A stretch of 64,000 nucleotides of DNA from Paenisporosarcina quisquiliarum_A (GTDB lineage Bacteria > Bacillota > Bacilli > Bacillales_A > Planococcaceae): contig NZ_JBHZRU010000012.1 in NCBI RefSeq assembly GCF_043641925.1, forward strand, positions 1-64,000, given 5' to 3'. A program made the position numbers and the translations under genes. The first letter of the stretch is position 1. Each line of letters starts with the position of its first letter. The notes beneath the pieces were generated by a model. That model made no database searches. It was given only the letters and a program-made list of their open reading frames with translations, and had not been told where the DNA came from. Below, piece by piece: positions 25,576-35,073 of the stretch.

Positions 25576-26427
25576 TACGTAATAATCTACTTGTAAATTC
25601 GTTTTAAATCCTGCTTTTTCGTAGATGGAAAGTGCTCCAGCATTATCGATTTCTACATCCAGCATAACCTTTTCTACTTCTCGATTTTTCGCTTCTGCCA
25701 ATACAAAATGCAAGATGGCAGAACCGATGCCTTGACCTCGTTTAGACGGATCTGTTGCAAGCGCAGTAATCCAAAACGACTGATCGTCTTCAACAACTGT
25801 TACAGTTCCTACGCAAATCTCATTCATCTTTGCAACGTATACATGGCGACTCGGATTTGACTCATTGAAATTCAATAGTGTGTGTACTTCTTCTTCTATA
25901 TCTCCAAATGCATTCATGAGTATTTGCGTAATTTCATCATGCTCATTTGTTAAAGGTTGCACGTGAACTTGTCTATCTGATTTCTGTTCAGCAGGGGCTG
26001 CTTGCATAGTTGCTTCCGAGAAATTCCATTCGTAATTTAATGAATCTAAAAATTGCTTGGCATTCGGTGCGTCTTTAATCGCGAGTGCTAACTCTGATTC
26101 TGCCCCACGCATTTCAAGATTTTTATTCAAAGCCGAAACTAAAGCTTTGCCAATTCCTTGCTTTCGATAACTTGGATGCACAAGTGCGCTCCATTCATAA
26201 GAATGAACACCAATCATATCAATAGCGGATACGACTCCAACTAATACTTCTTCATCATACGCTACAACTGCAAACCCTTTGACAGATTCATCTGTCATCG
26301 CATACAGATTAAGTACTTGCTCATATGAAAGCTGGTCCTGTTTTTCAGTTAATTGAATGAGTTCCATGATTTCTCTCGCTGTTTCTTGGTCGATAGGAAA
26401 TGAAACAGTCATTAAGGAAATATCCAC
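25558..26427 (-). CDS. Tandem GNAT-family N-acetyltransferase
   Basis: A 289-residue protein with two GNAT folds. The first (about 10-140) has the acetyl-CoA loop HPSYRKQGIGKALVS; the second (about 155-285) has DPSKRGQGIGSAILHF and EIDNAGALSIYEKAGF, the fuller signature, so the C-terminal half is probably the catalytic one. The substrate is not predictable. The start is set at GTG 26427, where AAGGTGG lies 6 nt upstream; an ATG at 26412 is an alternative. The final codons overlap the duplicated terminator hairpin. Divergent from the acyltransferase gene. Confidence 0.8.
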   Translation of the reverse strand: MDISLMTVSFPIDQETAREIMELIQLTEKQDQLSYEQVLNLYAMTDESVKGFAVVAYDEEVLVGVVSAIDMIGVHSYEWSALVHPSYRKQGIGKALVSALNKNLEMRGAESELALAIKDAPNAKQFLDSLNYEWNFSEATMQAAPAEQKSDRQVHVQPLTNEHDEITQILMNAFGDIEEEVHTLLNFNESNPSRHVYVAKMNEICVGTVTVVEDDQSFWITALATDPSKRGQGIGSAILHFVLAEAKNREVEKVMLDVEIDNAGALSIYEKAGFKTNLQVDYYVKTTTN

Positions 26428-26548
26428 ACAATTTTCCACCTTTCTATCATTTGTATGTCAAGCCCGTGTCAAATTCATAACAACGGTTTATTTCTCTATG
26501 AAAAAGGCTATATAATAACAAAAGTTTGATATTTTAAGGAGCCTTCAC

Positions 26549-27616
26549 ATGGAGAAGAAACGTTTAAATTGGGTAGATGTCACAAAAGGATTTTTGATGA
26601 TTTTAGTCGTCATTGGACATTATCCAGGACAATTAGATTTCCCATTAGGAAAGTATATATATTGGTTTCATATGCCTGCGTTTTTCCTGTTAAGTGGGCT
26701 ATTTTTTAAGCCTGTTTTGGAAAAAGGCAAATCCAAAGAAGTCATCTACAAACGCTTTATGCAGCTTATCGTACCATATTTGTTTTTCCTTGTAACGATT
26801 ACTGTTATCCGTTATGGGATGGAAATCGGTTCAGGAAATATGGAGCTTTCATGGTACTTGAATGACTTATGGACACTCGTAATTGGTGGGCGTTTCGCAC
26901 GTGGAGCTTATGGCGTGTTTTGGTTTGTCACTACACTATTCTTTACATTCTTGTTTTTCTTATGGATGACTAAGTATTTCAATCGTACGAAACAGATTAT
27001 TATTTTGTCGGTATTCTATCTAATTGCACATATTGAAAGTTTGTTTGCAATGCGCGTGATTGGCGGTGCACCAGACGAAGCTTCTCAAACAATCCCAATG
27101 ATTTGGAATATCGATGTAGCACTTATGGCGGTCGTCTATTTCGCACTCGGGTACTATATGAAACATATTTGGATGAATATCACCACACCTTGGTTCATTG
27201 CTGGTTTAATAGTTAGTATTTCAGCAGTTACTTTGGATTGGTACAAGGTCATTGATTATCATTTAAGTATGAAGTTTTTACGTTATGAACACTTTACGCT
27301 CGATTTACTCATTCCCATATCAATCACGTTAGTTTTCGTCGGCTTAATGCAACGCATTACAGCAAAGATTTCACTTTCCTGGTTACAAAATATTGAGAAA
27401 CACTCGATTTCAATTATGTATTTGCATATTTTCACCGATATCGTGTTGAACGATTACTTTGAATACGGCTTAATTGGCTTTACTGCTTTCGGGCTTATTG
27501 TGCCAATCGTTGCTTCGATTGTCATTCAAAAACTTGTGCCTCATGGTCGTTTATTCCTTGGCGGCTTTAATCCTAAAAGAAGAAAACGGATTACACCAAC
27601 CCCATTACCAAACTAA
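26549..27616 (+). CDS. Acyltransferase 3 family membrane protein (OafA/NodX-like)
   Basis: A 355-residue polytopic protein with about ten membrane segments. It opens with the family pattern RLNWVDVTKGFLMILVVIGHYPG (short form: Asp near 9 and His near 25), followed by WFHMPAFFLLSG near 41-52 and KRFMQLIVPYLFF. These enzymes move acetyl or other acyl groups onto extracellular sugars, peptidoglycan or teichoic polymers; the target here is unknown. AAGGAG precedes the ATG. No polysaccharide genes are nearby. Confidence 0.85.
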   Translation: MEKKRLNWVDVTKGFLMILVVIGHYPGQLDFPLGKYIYWFHMPAFFLLSGLFFKPVLEKGKSKEVIYKRFMQLIVPYLFFLVTITVIRYGMEIGSGNMELSWYLNDLWTLVIGGRFARGAYGVFWFVTTLFFTFLFFLWMTKYFNRTKQIIILSVFYLIAHIESLFAMRVIGGAPDEASQTIPMIWNIDVALMAVVYFALGYYMKHIWMNITTPWFIAGLIVSISAVTLDWYKVIDYHLSMKFLRYEHFTLDLLIPISITLVFVGLMQRITAKISLSWLQNIEKHSISIMYLHIFTDIVLNDYFEYGLIGFTAFGLIVPIVASIVIQKLVPHGRLFLGGFNPKRRKRITPTPLPN

Positions 27617-27655
27617 AAAGAAGGTGGAGCTCAAATTGAGTCCACCTTCTTTTTA
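27616..27655. terminator. Bidirectional terminator between acyltransferase and ABC genes
   Basis: AAAAAGAAGGTGGA and TCCACCTTCTTTTT form a 14-bp stem between convergent stop codons. Confidence 0.88.
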
Positions 27656-29476
27656 AATTTTCGATTCAGCAAGCATATGGTAGTACAAGCCTTTACTTTC
27701 GATTAACTCATCTTGATTTCCAGATTCCACTAGCTCACCTTGTTCCAGCACATACACAACGTCTGCTTGTCGGATCGTATTCAAACGGTGTGCGATAACG
27801 AAACTCGTTCTGCCTTCCATAAGACGTTCAAGTGCTTCTTGAATCTTCACTTCTGTTACTGTATCAATACTGCTCGTGGCTTCATCTAGCAGTAATATGA
27901 CAGGGTCTGCGATGAGAGCTCTTGCAATTGAGAGTAATTGTTTTTGTCCTTGACTGATTTCTCCGCCATCCGCGGTTAAGATCGTGTCATACCCCAGTGG
28001 CAGTTTCGCAATAAATTCATGTGCATTGGCTTTATTCGCAGCTTCCATCACTTCTTCATCCGTAGCATTCAGCTTCCCGTAACGTATGTTTTCCTTCACG
28101 GTTGCTTCGAATAAAAATGGATCCTGCAATACGAATGCAATTTGACTTCTTAATGTTTGCCTTGGCAACTCCTGAATTGGTATATCATCTATTCGAATTT
28201 GACCTTCATTGGCTTCATAAAAACGTGCTAACAATTGCATAATCGTCGTTTTCCCAGCCCCAGTAGCCCCGACTAAAGCAGCCGTTTCTCCAGGGTTCAC
28301 AGTGAAATTCACATGACGAATCGTGTGGTCATCATCCGTCTGTTCATATTTAAATGAAACATTCTCAAACTCCACTTTCCCCTTAAGCATCATATCTTGA
28401 TACTTGGTTGCATCATCTTTCTCAATCGGTTCACCAATAATGACAAATACACGCTCAGCACCTGCAATTGCCGATAATACCGTATTAAATTGATTCGCCA
28501 AATCGTTTAAAGGACGCGTAAACTGTCGCGCATATTCAGAGAAAATAACAATCGTCCCGATCGTTACATGCCCGTTTAATGCAAGCAAGCCACCAATACC
28601 TGCCACAATGGCAAAACTCGCGTTATTCAACATGTTCATGACTTTCGGAATGAATCCTGAATAAGTAAGAGCCCAAAAGCCGGTTCTACGAAGTCGTTCA
28701 CTCTTCACCGTAAATTCATCAATGACTCGATTTTCTTGTGAAAATGCTTTTACAATTCGTTGGCCTGAAATTGTTTCTTCAATCATTCCATTTAAATCAC
28801 CTACGGCTTGCTGTTGCTCTTTAAATAGTTTGCCTGTTCTTCTAGTAATCCACTTCATGGCAATAAACATAATGGGGATAATGGTCATCGTTAAAAGAGT
28901 GAGTAACGGACTCAAAATGACCATAACAATAACAGTTCCGGTTAACGTTAATATACTCGAAAACACTTGTATAAATGAGCTATTGAGCGTGGAACTGACA
29001 TTCTCAATGTCGTTGGTTACACGACTCATTAACTCCCCATGCTGTCTTTTATCAAAAAACGAAACGGGTAGTTTTTGAAAATGAGCAAACAAACTTGTTC
29101 TCATACGATAAATCGTTTGTTGTGCAATACCGATCATCCAATAGTTTTGTAAAAACATCGATACAGAAAGGAACACATAAATGACAATCAACCACACAAT
29201 CTTCGATTGCATACCTGCAAATTCCCCTTCGACAATATGCGTATCAATAATTTTTCCGATAAGAAAAGGACCAATTAACGCTAGTGCAGAACTGATGACG
29301 ACAAGTAGCAAAACTGTTATGAGAAGGAACCGTTGCTCATCTACTAACTTCCAAATTTGTTTAAAGACAAATTGCCAATCGCTCGGTCGATCACCTTTTT
29401 TCTTTTTGACTGGTTTAATATCATCCTTCGAAAGAACTGGTTCATAGCCAAATGGTTTAGAGAGTATGTTGCGCAT
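27653..29476 (-). CDS. Heterodimeric ABC exporter, canonical half (YfiC-like)
   Basis: A 607-residue half-transporter with six membrane helices (about 50-340) and a nucleotide-binding domain: Walker A GATGAGKTTIM, Walker B VILLLDEATSSID with the catalytic Glu, and the H-loop IAHRLNT. The signature is ISQGQ instead of LSGGQ. It overlaps the upstream half-transporter by 20 bp, and the lengths (580 and 607) match the YfiB/YfiC pair of B. subtilis. Such pairs export drugs or lipids. The altered signature pairs with the weak Walker B of the partner to make one degenerate ATP site. Confidence 0.88.
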   Translation of the reverse strand: MRNILSKPFGYEPVLSKDDIKPVKKKKGDRPSDWQFVFKQIWKLVDEQRFLLITVLLLVVISSALALIGPFLIGKIIDTHIVEGEFAGMQSKIVWLIVIYVFLSVSMFLQNYWMIGIAQQTIYRMRTSLFAHFQKLPVSFFDKRQHGELMSRVTNDIENVSSTLNSSFIQVFSSILTLTGTVIVMVILSPLLTLLTMTIIPIMFIAMKWITRRTGKLFKEQQQAVGDLNGMIEETISGQRIVKAFSQENRVIDEFTVKSERLRRTGFWALTYSGFIPKVMNMLNNASFAIVAGIGGLLALNGHVTIGTIVIFSEYARQFTRPLNDLANQFNTVLSAIAGAERVFVIIGEPIEKDDATKYQDMMLKGKVEFENVSFKYEQTDDDHTIRHVNFTVNPGETAALVGATGAGKTTIMQLLARFYEANEGQIRIDDIPIQELPRQTLRSQIAFVLQDPFLFEATVKENIRYGKLNATDEEVMEAANKANAHEFIAKLPLGYDTILTADGGEISQGQKQLLSIARALIADPVILLLDEATSSIDTVTEVKIQEALERLMEGRTSFVIAHRLNTIRQADVVYVLEQGELVESGNQDELIESKGLYYHMLAESKI

Positions 29477-31199
29477 TTTCAGACACCTCCAGTTCTTGCT
29501 GAGACTCTGCGATTTCGCGGTACAATTTAGAGCTTCTTAATAATTCTTTATGCGTCCCATACCCTGAAATTCGGCCATTATCAAGAAGTAGAATACGGTC
29601 TGCTCCTTTGGCTGTTCTAATTTTTTGAGTCACAACTAACATCGTCGCATCCTCTTTTTCAAGAGCTTCCCATAGAGCAGTTTCTGTCTTAACATCTAAC
29701 GCACTCGTGCTGTCATCTAACAAAAGAATCTCTGGTTTACGCACTAGAGCTCGAGCAATAGATAAACGCTGTTTCTGTCCACCCGAGAGATTTACACCTT
29801 TTTGTCCTACACGTGTCTCATATCCTTTTGTAAATTGTTCAACAGATGTATGAATTTGTGCTTGTTTGGCTGCTTGTTCCAACTCTTCAATCGATGCCTC
29901 TATTTTGCCCCATGCTAAGTTTTGATAAATACTTCCCGAGAATAAAAGTGACTGTTGAGGAACTAATCCAATGGTTTGCCTTAGTTGATCCAAAGACCAA
30001 TCCTTCACATTTTTCCCATCGATTTCAACCGAGCCACTTGTTACATCAAAGAACCGAGTTATGAGTTGAAGCAATGTTGATTTACCAGAACCAGTCGCTC
30101 CCATTATGGCGAGCTTTTCACCTGATTTCATCGAGAAATTAATGTCTTTTAATACAGGTTCCTTCGTATTCAGATAGTTAAAGGAAACATTTTTAAACGT
30201 GATTTCTCCGTTTGCAAACTTTCTCATTTCTCCTGTTTGTTCATTGCGTTCTAGCCCTTCATTCACCAGCAAAACTTCTTCCATACGTTCAGCAGAAGCC
30301 TTCGCTCGAGCAACCGCCATGATAATAAAAGCGAACATTGAAAAGGCACCGGTCATTCTCATCGCGTAATTGACAATCGCTACAAGCTCTCCTATTTGAG
30401 CATCATTCGTTTGTATTCGATCAGCACCAAACCACAAAACTGCAAGCAAACTGACATTCATGACGAATAAAAGAAGCGGTAAAATGATTTCCATCATTCG
30501 TAATGCTTTCACCGTATCCATTTTCAATAATCCAGATACTTGCTCAAACCGTGAAGACTCATATTTGCCACGTAAATAGGCTTTGATCAATCGGACAGCT
30601 TGAAGGTTTTCTTGGAGAACGCGATTTACTCGGTCCAGACTTACTTGAACGCGAGCAAAATACGTAACCCCTTTTCTGACCATTATGTATAAAAATATAA
30701 TAAGAAATGGTACTGCTACTACTAAAAACATGGCAAGATATGCATTAACAATAAAAGCCATGATTAAGCTTCCTAACACAAGGAGTGGTGCTCGAAGCAT
30801 AATACGAAGACTCATAAACAATACGTTTTGAACCATTGTTACATCACTCGTCAATCGAGTTATAAGACCGGAGGATGGAAAACGTGTAAAAGTCGCCATC
30901 GTAAATTGTTGCACTTGTTTAAAAAGGGCACTTCTTAAATCAAACGCAAAGCTTTGCGCCGCATGGGAAGCAAAGTAAGAGTTTGTCGCACCTGATAGAA
31001 ACGCTAAAAAAGCCATCCCCATCATCACGGATCCCCAAACCCAAATGACCGATTGGTCCTGCTTTAAAATGCCATCATCAATTATTTTAGCTATTAACAA
31101 TGGCTGGACAAGTTCGACCGCAAGCTCTGTAAGCATAAGGAATAGTGCTACAGCTATTGGCCATTTATATGGTTTTACATACGAAAAGACGGTTTTCAT
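29457..31199 (-). CDS. Heterodimeric ABC exporter, degenerate half (YfiB-like)
   Basis: A 580-residue half-transporter with membrane domain at about 15-310 and an ATPase domain at about 335-570: Walker A GATGSGKSTLL, signature LSGGQKQRLS, Walker B ILLLDDSTSALD and a switch region VVTQKI. The catalytic Glu is Asp and the H-loop His is Gln, so its own ATP site should hydrolyse poorly; the partner gene downstream supplies the active site. AGGAGG lies upstream of the ATG. This is the first gene of the two-gene operon; its promoter should lie next to the 237-bp tandem repeats. Confidence 0.88.
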   Translation of the reverse strand: MKTVFSYVKPYKWPIAVALFLMLTELAVELVQPLLIAKIIDDGILKQDQSVIWVWGSVMMGMAFLAFLSGATNSYFASHAAQSFAFDLRSALFKQVQQFTMATFTRFPSSGLITRLTSDVTMVQNVLFMSLRIMLRAPLLVLGSLIMAFIVNAYLAMFLVVAVPFLIIFLYIMVRKGVTYFARVQVSLDRVNRVLQENLQAVRLIKAYLRGKYESSRFEQVSGLLKMDTVKALRMMEIILPLLLFVMNVSLLAVLWFGADRIQTNDAQIGELVAIVNYAMRMTGAFSMFAFIIMAVARAKASAERMEEVLLVNEGLERNEQTGEMRKFANGEITFKNVSFNYLNTKEPVLKDINFSMKSGEKLAIMGATGSGKSTLLQLITRFFDVTSGSVEIDGKNVKDWSLDQLRQTIGLVPQQSLLFSGSIYQNLAWGKIEASIEELEQAAKQAQIHTSVEQFTKGYETRVGQKGVNLSGGQKQRLSIARALVRKPEILLLDDSTSALDVKTETALWEALEKEDATMLVVTQKIRTAKGADRILLLDNGRISGYGTHKELLRSSKLYREIAESQQELEVSENAQHTL

Positions 31200-31318
31200 A
31201 TCATTGTGCCTCCTGAAACTTCTTCGCTCTACGAATTAATTATCTGATTGTTCCCATTATGCCACAATGAACAGGATTGGGGTATCTTATCGACACGATA
31301 AATATGCATTTTTTGTGA

Positions 31319-31905
31319 GTGAGCAGTCGCTCAGTTTGAATTTTGGGGTTCTTGGTTAGAATTTTGACGTTCTCAGTTAGAATTTTGGCCATCTCAGTTA
31401 GAAAAATCGACATCTCAGTTGTAATTGTTAGAAGTTGCAAAATGTACAAAGCTTCACCAACAAAAAACGACTGCCAAGCATTGCGGGCAGTCCACATTAG
31501 GTTTTACTGATCTTATATAGCCCCGCTCGCCTGCGCGTCGCGGGTGTTCCTGTTGGTGAGCGGTCGCTCAGTTAGAATTCCGGGGTTCTTGGTTAGAATT
31601 TTGACGTTCTCAGTTAGAATTCTGTCCATCTCAGTTAGAAAAATCGACATCTCAGTTGTAATTGTTAGAAGTTGCAAAATGTACATTGCTTCACCAACAA
31701 AAAACGACTGCCAAGCATTGCGGGCAGTCCAAATCAGGTTTTGAAAATCTTATATAGCCCCGCTCGCCTGCGCGTCGCGGGTATTCCTGTTGGTGAGCAG
31801 TCTCTCAGTTAGAATTTTTGGGTTCTAGGTTAGAGTTTTGACGTTCTCAGTTAAAATTTTGGCCATCTCAGTTAGAATTTTCGATATATTGGTTGTAATT
31901 AACCA
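31319..31905 (+). repeat. 237-bp tandem repeat, 2.5 copies, each with a 21-bp-period array
   Basis: Copies start (GTGAGC) at 31319, 31556 and 31793, exactly 237 bp apart; the third is cut after about 110 bp. Each copy has five CTCAGTTAGAA-type units at 21-bp spacing (first copy 31331, 31352, 31373, 31394, 31415), then a hairpin GACTGCC...GGGCAGTC, then a second hairpin CCCGC...GCGGG within CCCCGCTCGCCTGCGCGTC. Copies differ by scattered substitutions. The array part recurs inverted at 1848-1946. Confidence 0.9.
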
Positions 31906-31910
31906 AAAAG

Positions 31911-31942
31911 AAGAGCCCCCTCTTTTCAGAAGGAGCCCACCC
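31911..31942 (-). terminator. Probable terminator of the chemoreceptor gene
   Basis: On the minus strand GCTCCTTCT pairs with AGAGGGGGC (two G-U pairs) around GAAA, followed by TCTTCTTTTT. Confidence 0.55.
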
Positions 31943-31945
31943 ACA

Positions 31946-33784
31946 TTAAATCTTAAATTGTTGTACGAGTTGTTTCAGTTCTCCTGAAAGTCCGTTCAAT
32001 ACATCTGCTGAAGATGTGATTTCTTCCATCGATGCATTTTGTTCTTCTGCTGCCGCTGCAACTGTTTGAGCACGTTCAGATGCTTCAGTTGAAAGAGATT
32101 CAACTTCACGAACGCGTCCTTCCATTTGATGAGCTGATGCATTCATTTGTTGGAAGATAGCTGTGATTTCTTCTGTTTGAGCAGAAACTTCGCCAATCAT
32201 CTTGGCAATCTCGTCATAGCTTTCACTCGATTTTTCAGCTAAGCCAATTCCCAGCGCGACTTCTTTCGTTGAACCTTGCATAGACACGATGGCTTCTTTA
32301 ACTTCGTGTTGAATTGATCCAATTCGAGAGTTAATATCTTTTGCAGCATTTGCAGATTGCTCAGCAAGTTTTCGAACCTCATCTGCTACAACCGCAAATC
32401 CTCGTCCATGATCTCCAGCACGAGCAGCTTCAATTGCTGCATTTAATGCCAATAAATTCGTTTGTTCCGCAATAGCAGTGATAAGACCGACAATTTGACC
32501 AATTTCTTCGGATTTCACACTTAATCCACTTACGACATCTGCCGTTTTTTCAGAAACAAGTCGGATTTCATTCATCTTCTGACGTGTTTCCTCCATTACA
32601 TGAAGACCCGTCGTTGTTAACTCAGTCGTTGATACAGCTTTATCTGAAACGTCTTGAATCGCTACGGAAGCTTGTTCCATACCTGTCGACATTTCACCAA
32701 TCGATTCTCTTACATGACGAACAGATTCAGCTTGGACGTCAGCACCTTCCGATACATCAGCCATCGATTCTGTAATTTGCTCTGTTGCGCGACTCGTTTC
32801 AGATGCACTCATTGAAACTTGTTCAGCCGAAATCGCAACTGTTGAAATAGATGCTTGTAGATCTTTTACAAGCTTTTGAAGAGTCATTAGCATTGTATTA
32901 AAATGCCCAGCTAAATCACCAAATTCATCTCTATTCTTGATTTGTATTTGATCTACCGTTAAGTCCCCATTTGACATCGCTTTAAATCGATCCATTAACA
33001 ATCCAATCGGTTTACGAATTAAACGAGTTAAGAAAGCGGCAATCGCCACAGTTGCAAGAATAGCAAACAAAATACTTATAATAAGGGCTAGCATAACGCC
33101 ATTGAACGTACTGCTGCTTTTTGCTTCCAGTCTTTCAGCTTCTTCTAAATCAATAAACACTAACTCATCCAATGTTCTTTGGATAGAATCATATTGAACA
33201 TTACCTTCGTAAGTTAGTGCCACTGCACGGTTTGTATTATCTTTCGTACTAAACACTTGCACTTGTTCATTTTTCTCTATGTATTGATCCCATTTCTTCA
33301 CAATATCTTCATGTAAATTAATGGCCATTGGATCTTGAAGCAATTTCCCGTAGCTTTCAAGCAACGTATTAATTTCTTGAACTTGCGCATCAATGCGTTC
33401 TGACGTTTCTCTTTTAACTGTTACATCAGTTGATAGAACATGTCTTTGCGTTAAGCTCATGACATTTTCCATGCGATAGTTTAAAGACTTCACTGCGTCT
33501 ACTCGAGGTAAAATACGCGTATTTAGTTCTTTTGTGTTGTCATTCAGCACGATTGTACTGTAAACAGCAATTCCGCTTAAAATTAAAAATAATAGAATAA
33601 TAGATGAGAACGCGATGATCAATTTTTTTCGAATGTTAAATCTAGCATTATATTTTCCGAATTTCGGAGCTTTCATCTTAAATTTTGAAAGTCCAACTCT
33701 TGGTTCTTTCACTTTTTTAACTTTTGGTACTTTGGGTACTTTGACTTTAGAGCTTTTGAATGGATTTCTTTTTAATTTACTCAT
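31946..33784 (-). CDS. Methyl-accepting chemotaxis protein with basic N-terminal tail
   Basis: A 612-residue chemoreceptor. Residues 1-53 form an unusual cytoplasmic tail rich in Lys, Pro and Val (KVPKVPKVKKVKEPRV), then membrane helix 1 (about 54-76), a four-helix-bundle sensor domain (about 77-230), membrane helix 2 (about 230-255), HAMP (about 256-308) and the signalling coiled coil with the highly conserved tip AIAEQTNLLALNAAIEAARAG (quoted within limit) followed by GRGFAVVADEVRKLAEQS. It senses an external ligand and controls CheA. The ligand is unknown. The N-terminal tail is not part of the family's standard design. Confidence 0.9.
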   Translation of the reverse strand: MSKLKRNPFKSSKVKVPKVPKVKKVKEPRVGLSKFKMKAPKFGKYNARFNIRKKLIIAFSSIILLFLILSGIAVYSTIVLNDNTKELNTRILPRVDAVKSLNYRMENVMSLTQRHVLSTDVTVKRETSERIDAQVQEINTLLESYGKLLQDPMAINLHEDIVKKWDQYIEKNEQVQVFSTKDNTNRAVALTYEGNVQYDSIQRTLDELVFIDLEEAERLEAKSSSTFNGVMLALIISILFAILATVAIAAFLTRLIRKPIGLLMDRFKAMSNGDLTVDQIQIKNRDEFGDLAGHFNTMLMTLQKLVKDLQASISTVAISAEQVSMSASETSRATEQITESMADVSEGADVQAESVRHVRESIGEMSTGMEQASVAIQDVSDKAVSTTELTTTGLHVMEETRQKMNEIRLVSEKTADVVSGLSVKSEEIGQIVGLITAIAEQTNLLALNAAIEAARAGDHGRGFAVVADEVRKLAEQSANAAKDINSRIGSIQHEVKEAIVSMQGSTKEVALGIGLAEKSSESYDEIAKMIGEVSAQTEEITAIFQQMNASAHQMEGRVREVESLSTEASERAQTVAAAAEEQNASMEEITSSADVLNGLSGELKQLVQQFKI

Positions 33785-33833
33785 AATATTAGTCCCTGCT
33801 TCCTCGTGTCATAATAATTGTATCGGCAAAACT

Positions 33834-34727
33834 TTACGATTTTTTACCGGAAATTGATAACCATGTGACAAAAAACAACATGCATATTGCACCTACCCAT
33901 TGCCACATGCCTAGAAGTTGATTTAACCAAATGACTGAAATCACCATTGCGGTTAAAGGCTCAATGCTTGAAAGAATGCTTGTTTCTGTAGCTGAAATGT
34001 ATTTCATGCTGCTTAGGAATAAAACAAATGCTAACGTACCGAAAATAATAATTGTTAGTAGCAACAAGACTAACTTCAAATCCATCAAATAAATCCACTC
34101 AGATGATTCCCAGATTCTTGTTACAACACCCAAAATAATTCCGCCCATTAACATTGACCAACCCACAACTAATATAACGCCCCATTCTTTCATTAAAGCG
34201 GTGGGATATAGAATATAAAAAGCAAAAGAAAACCCAACAGCGATTCCCCAAGCAGTGGCAACTGGACTAATAAGGAGCGTTGACAATGTGCCATTAGTTA
34301 ATAGCAAAAATAAGCCAAATAACGTCCCGATAATTCCAATCACCTGTATTGATGGCGGCCATTTCTTCAATCTCAAAGAGACGAATAGGATGACAAAAAT
34401 GGGTGCTAAAAACTGAAGCAGTGTTGCAACTACTGCATTACTAGCTTCTATAGCAGCTACAAAAGAGAATTGAACGCCAAGCATGCCGAACACCGCAAAA
34501 ATTAAGAGACGTTTAACCCAATAAGAATCTTTCAAAATTTGATAAATATCCTTCTTTTGAAAACTTAAAAATAAAAGTAAACCGAATCCTGCAATAAATA
34601 ATCGCAAGGTCAACATAAATGCCACTGACAGTGGTGAATTATTTAAGATCCATTCCATTAGAGGCCCGGTTGCACCCCATAACATTGCGCCTGTGACAAT
34701 CAATCCAATACCTTTTAACCGTTCCAT
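33834..34727 (-). CDS. EamA/DMT family permease
   Basis: A 297-residue membrane protein with ten hydrophobic segments arranged as two EamA repeats (about 8-138 and 150-290). Typical features are GAMLWGATGPLMEW at the first helix and SSIEPLTAMVISVIWLNQ in the ninth. DMT permeases export amino acids or other metabolites, but the substrate cannot be read from sequence. TAGGTGG precedes the ATG. It is encoded 49 bp upstream of the chemoreceptor gene on the same strand, so co-transcription is possible. Confidence 0.85.
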   Translation of the reverse strand: MERLKGIGLIVTGAMLWGATGPLMEWILNNSPLSVAFMLTLRLFIAGFGLLLFLSFQKKDIYQILKDSYWVKRLLIFAVFGMLGVQFSFVAAIEASNAVVATLLQFLAPIFVILFVSLRLKKWPPSIQVIGIIGTLFGLFLLLTNGTLSTLLISPVATAWGIAVGFSFAFYILYPTALMKEWGVILVVGWSMLMGGIILGVVTRIWESSEWIYLMDLKLVLLLLTIIIFGTLAFVLFLSSMKYISATETSILSSIEPLTAMVISVIWLNQLLGMWQWVGAICMLFFVTWLSISGKKS

Positions 34728-35073
34728 GCGACCACCTACCTATATATCATAACTTATATCCTACTCTTCTCACAGATAAATTCTCAGTTTATTAAAAATA
34801 TTTTATTTCCAACCTTTTATCGACAATTTTAATGGTAAAACTTAAATCTATGGAAAACCAATTCACTTTTTACTCAGACAACTAGCTTTGTGCCATGTTA
34901 GATAACTCCAATTTTAATTAAATAAAAGCCTCAATTAACAAATTCACACAAAAATCGTTATACAAAAATATTTATTTCTCTATTTTTCAGAATAAACTTT
35001 TTTCAAATTAATGACGTAATCGTAAGACTTCTTTATAATATAAAATAGTATGGTTTACAAGGAGTCCTTAAAT
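34728..35073. other. Divergent intergenic region, AT-rich
   Basis: About 345 bp between the EamA gene and the PAS-GGDEF-EAL gene. It should contain both promoters. I see no repeats, hairpins of note or riboswitch. Confidence 0.5.

Larger units (their letters stand above)
31200..31945. other. Intergenic region with 237-bp tandem repeats
   Basis: No gene is credible here. The two short frames that span it (about 31240-31497 minus and 31544-31744 plus) are translations of the repeat (VRILTFSVRILSISVR-like). The region holds the promoter of the ABC exporter, 2.5 copies of a 237-bp repeat and the terminator of the chemoreceptor gene. Confidence 0.7.

Noticed and set aside
31240..31744. Two small genes in the tandem-repeat region
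   Set aside because: Both frames are translations of the 21-bp and 237-bp repeats on opposite strands, with no ribosome sites and low-complexity products.
34728..35073. c-di-GMP riboswitch before the PAS-GGDEF-EAL gene
   Set aside because: None of the conserved GEMM loop sequences is present; the region is plain AT-rich DNA.
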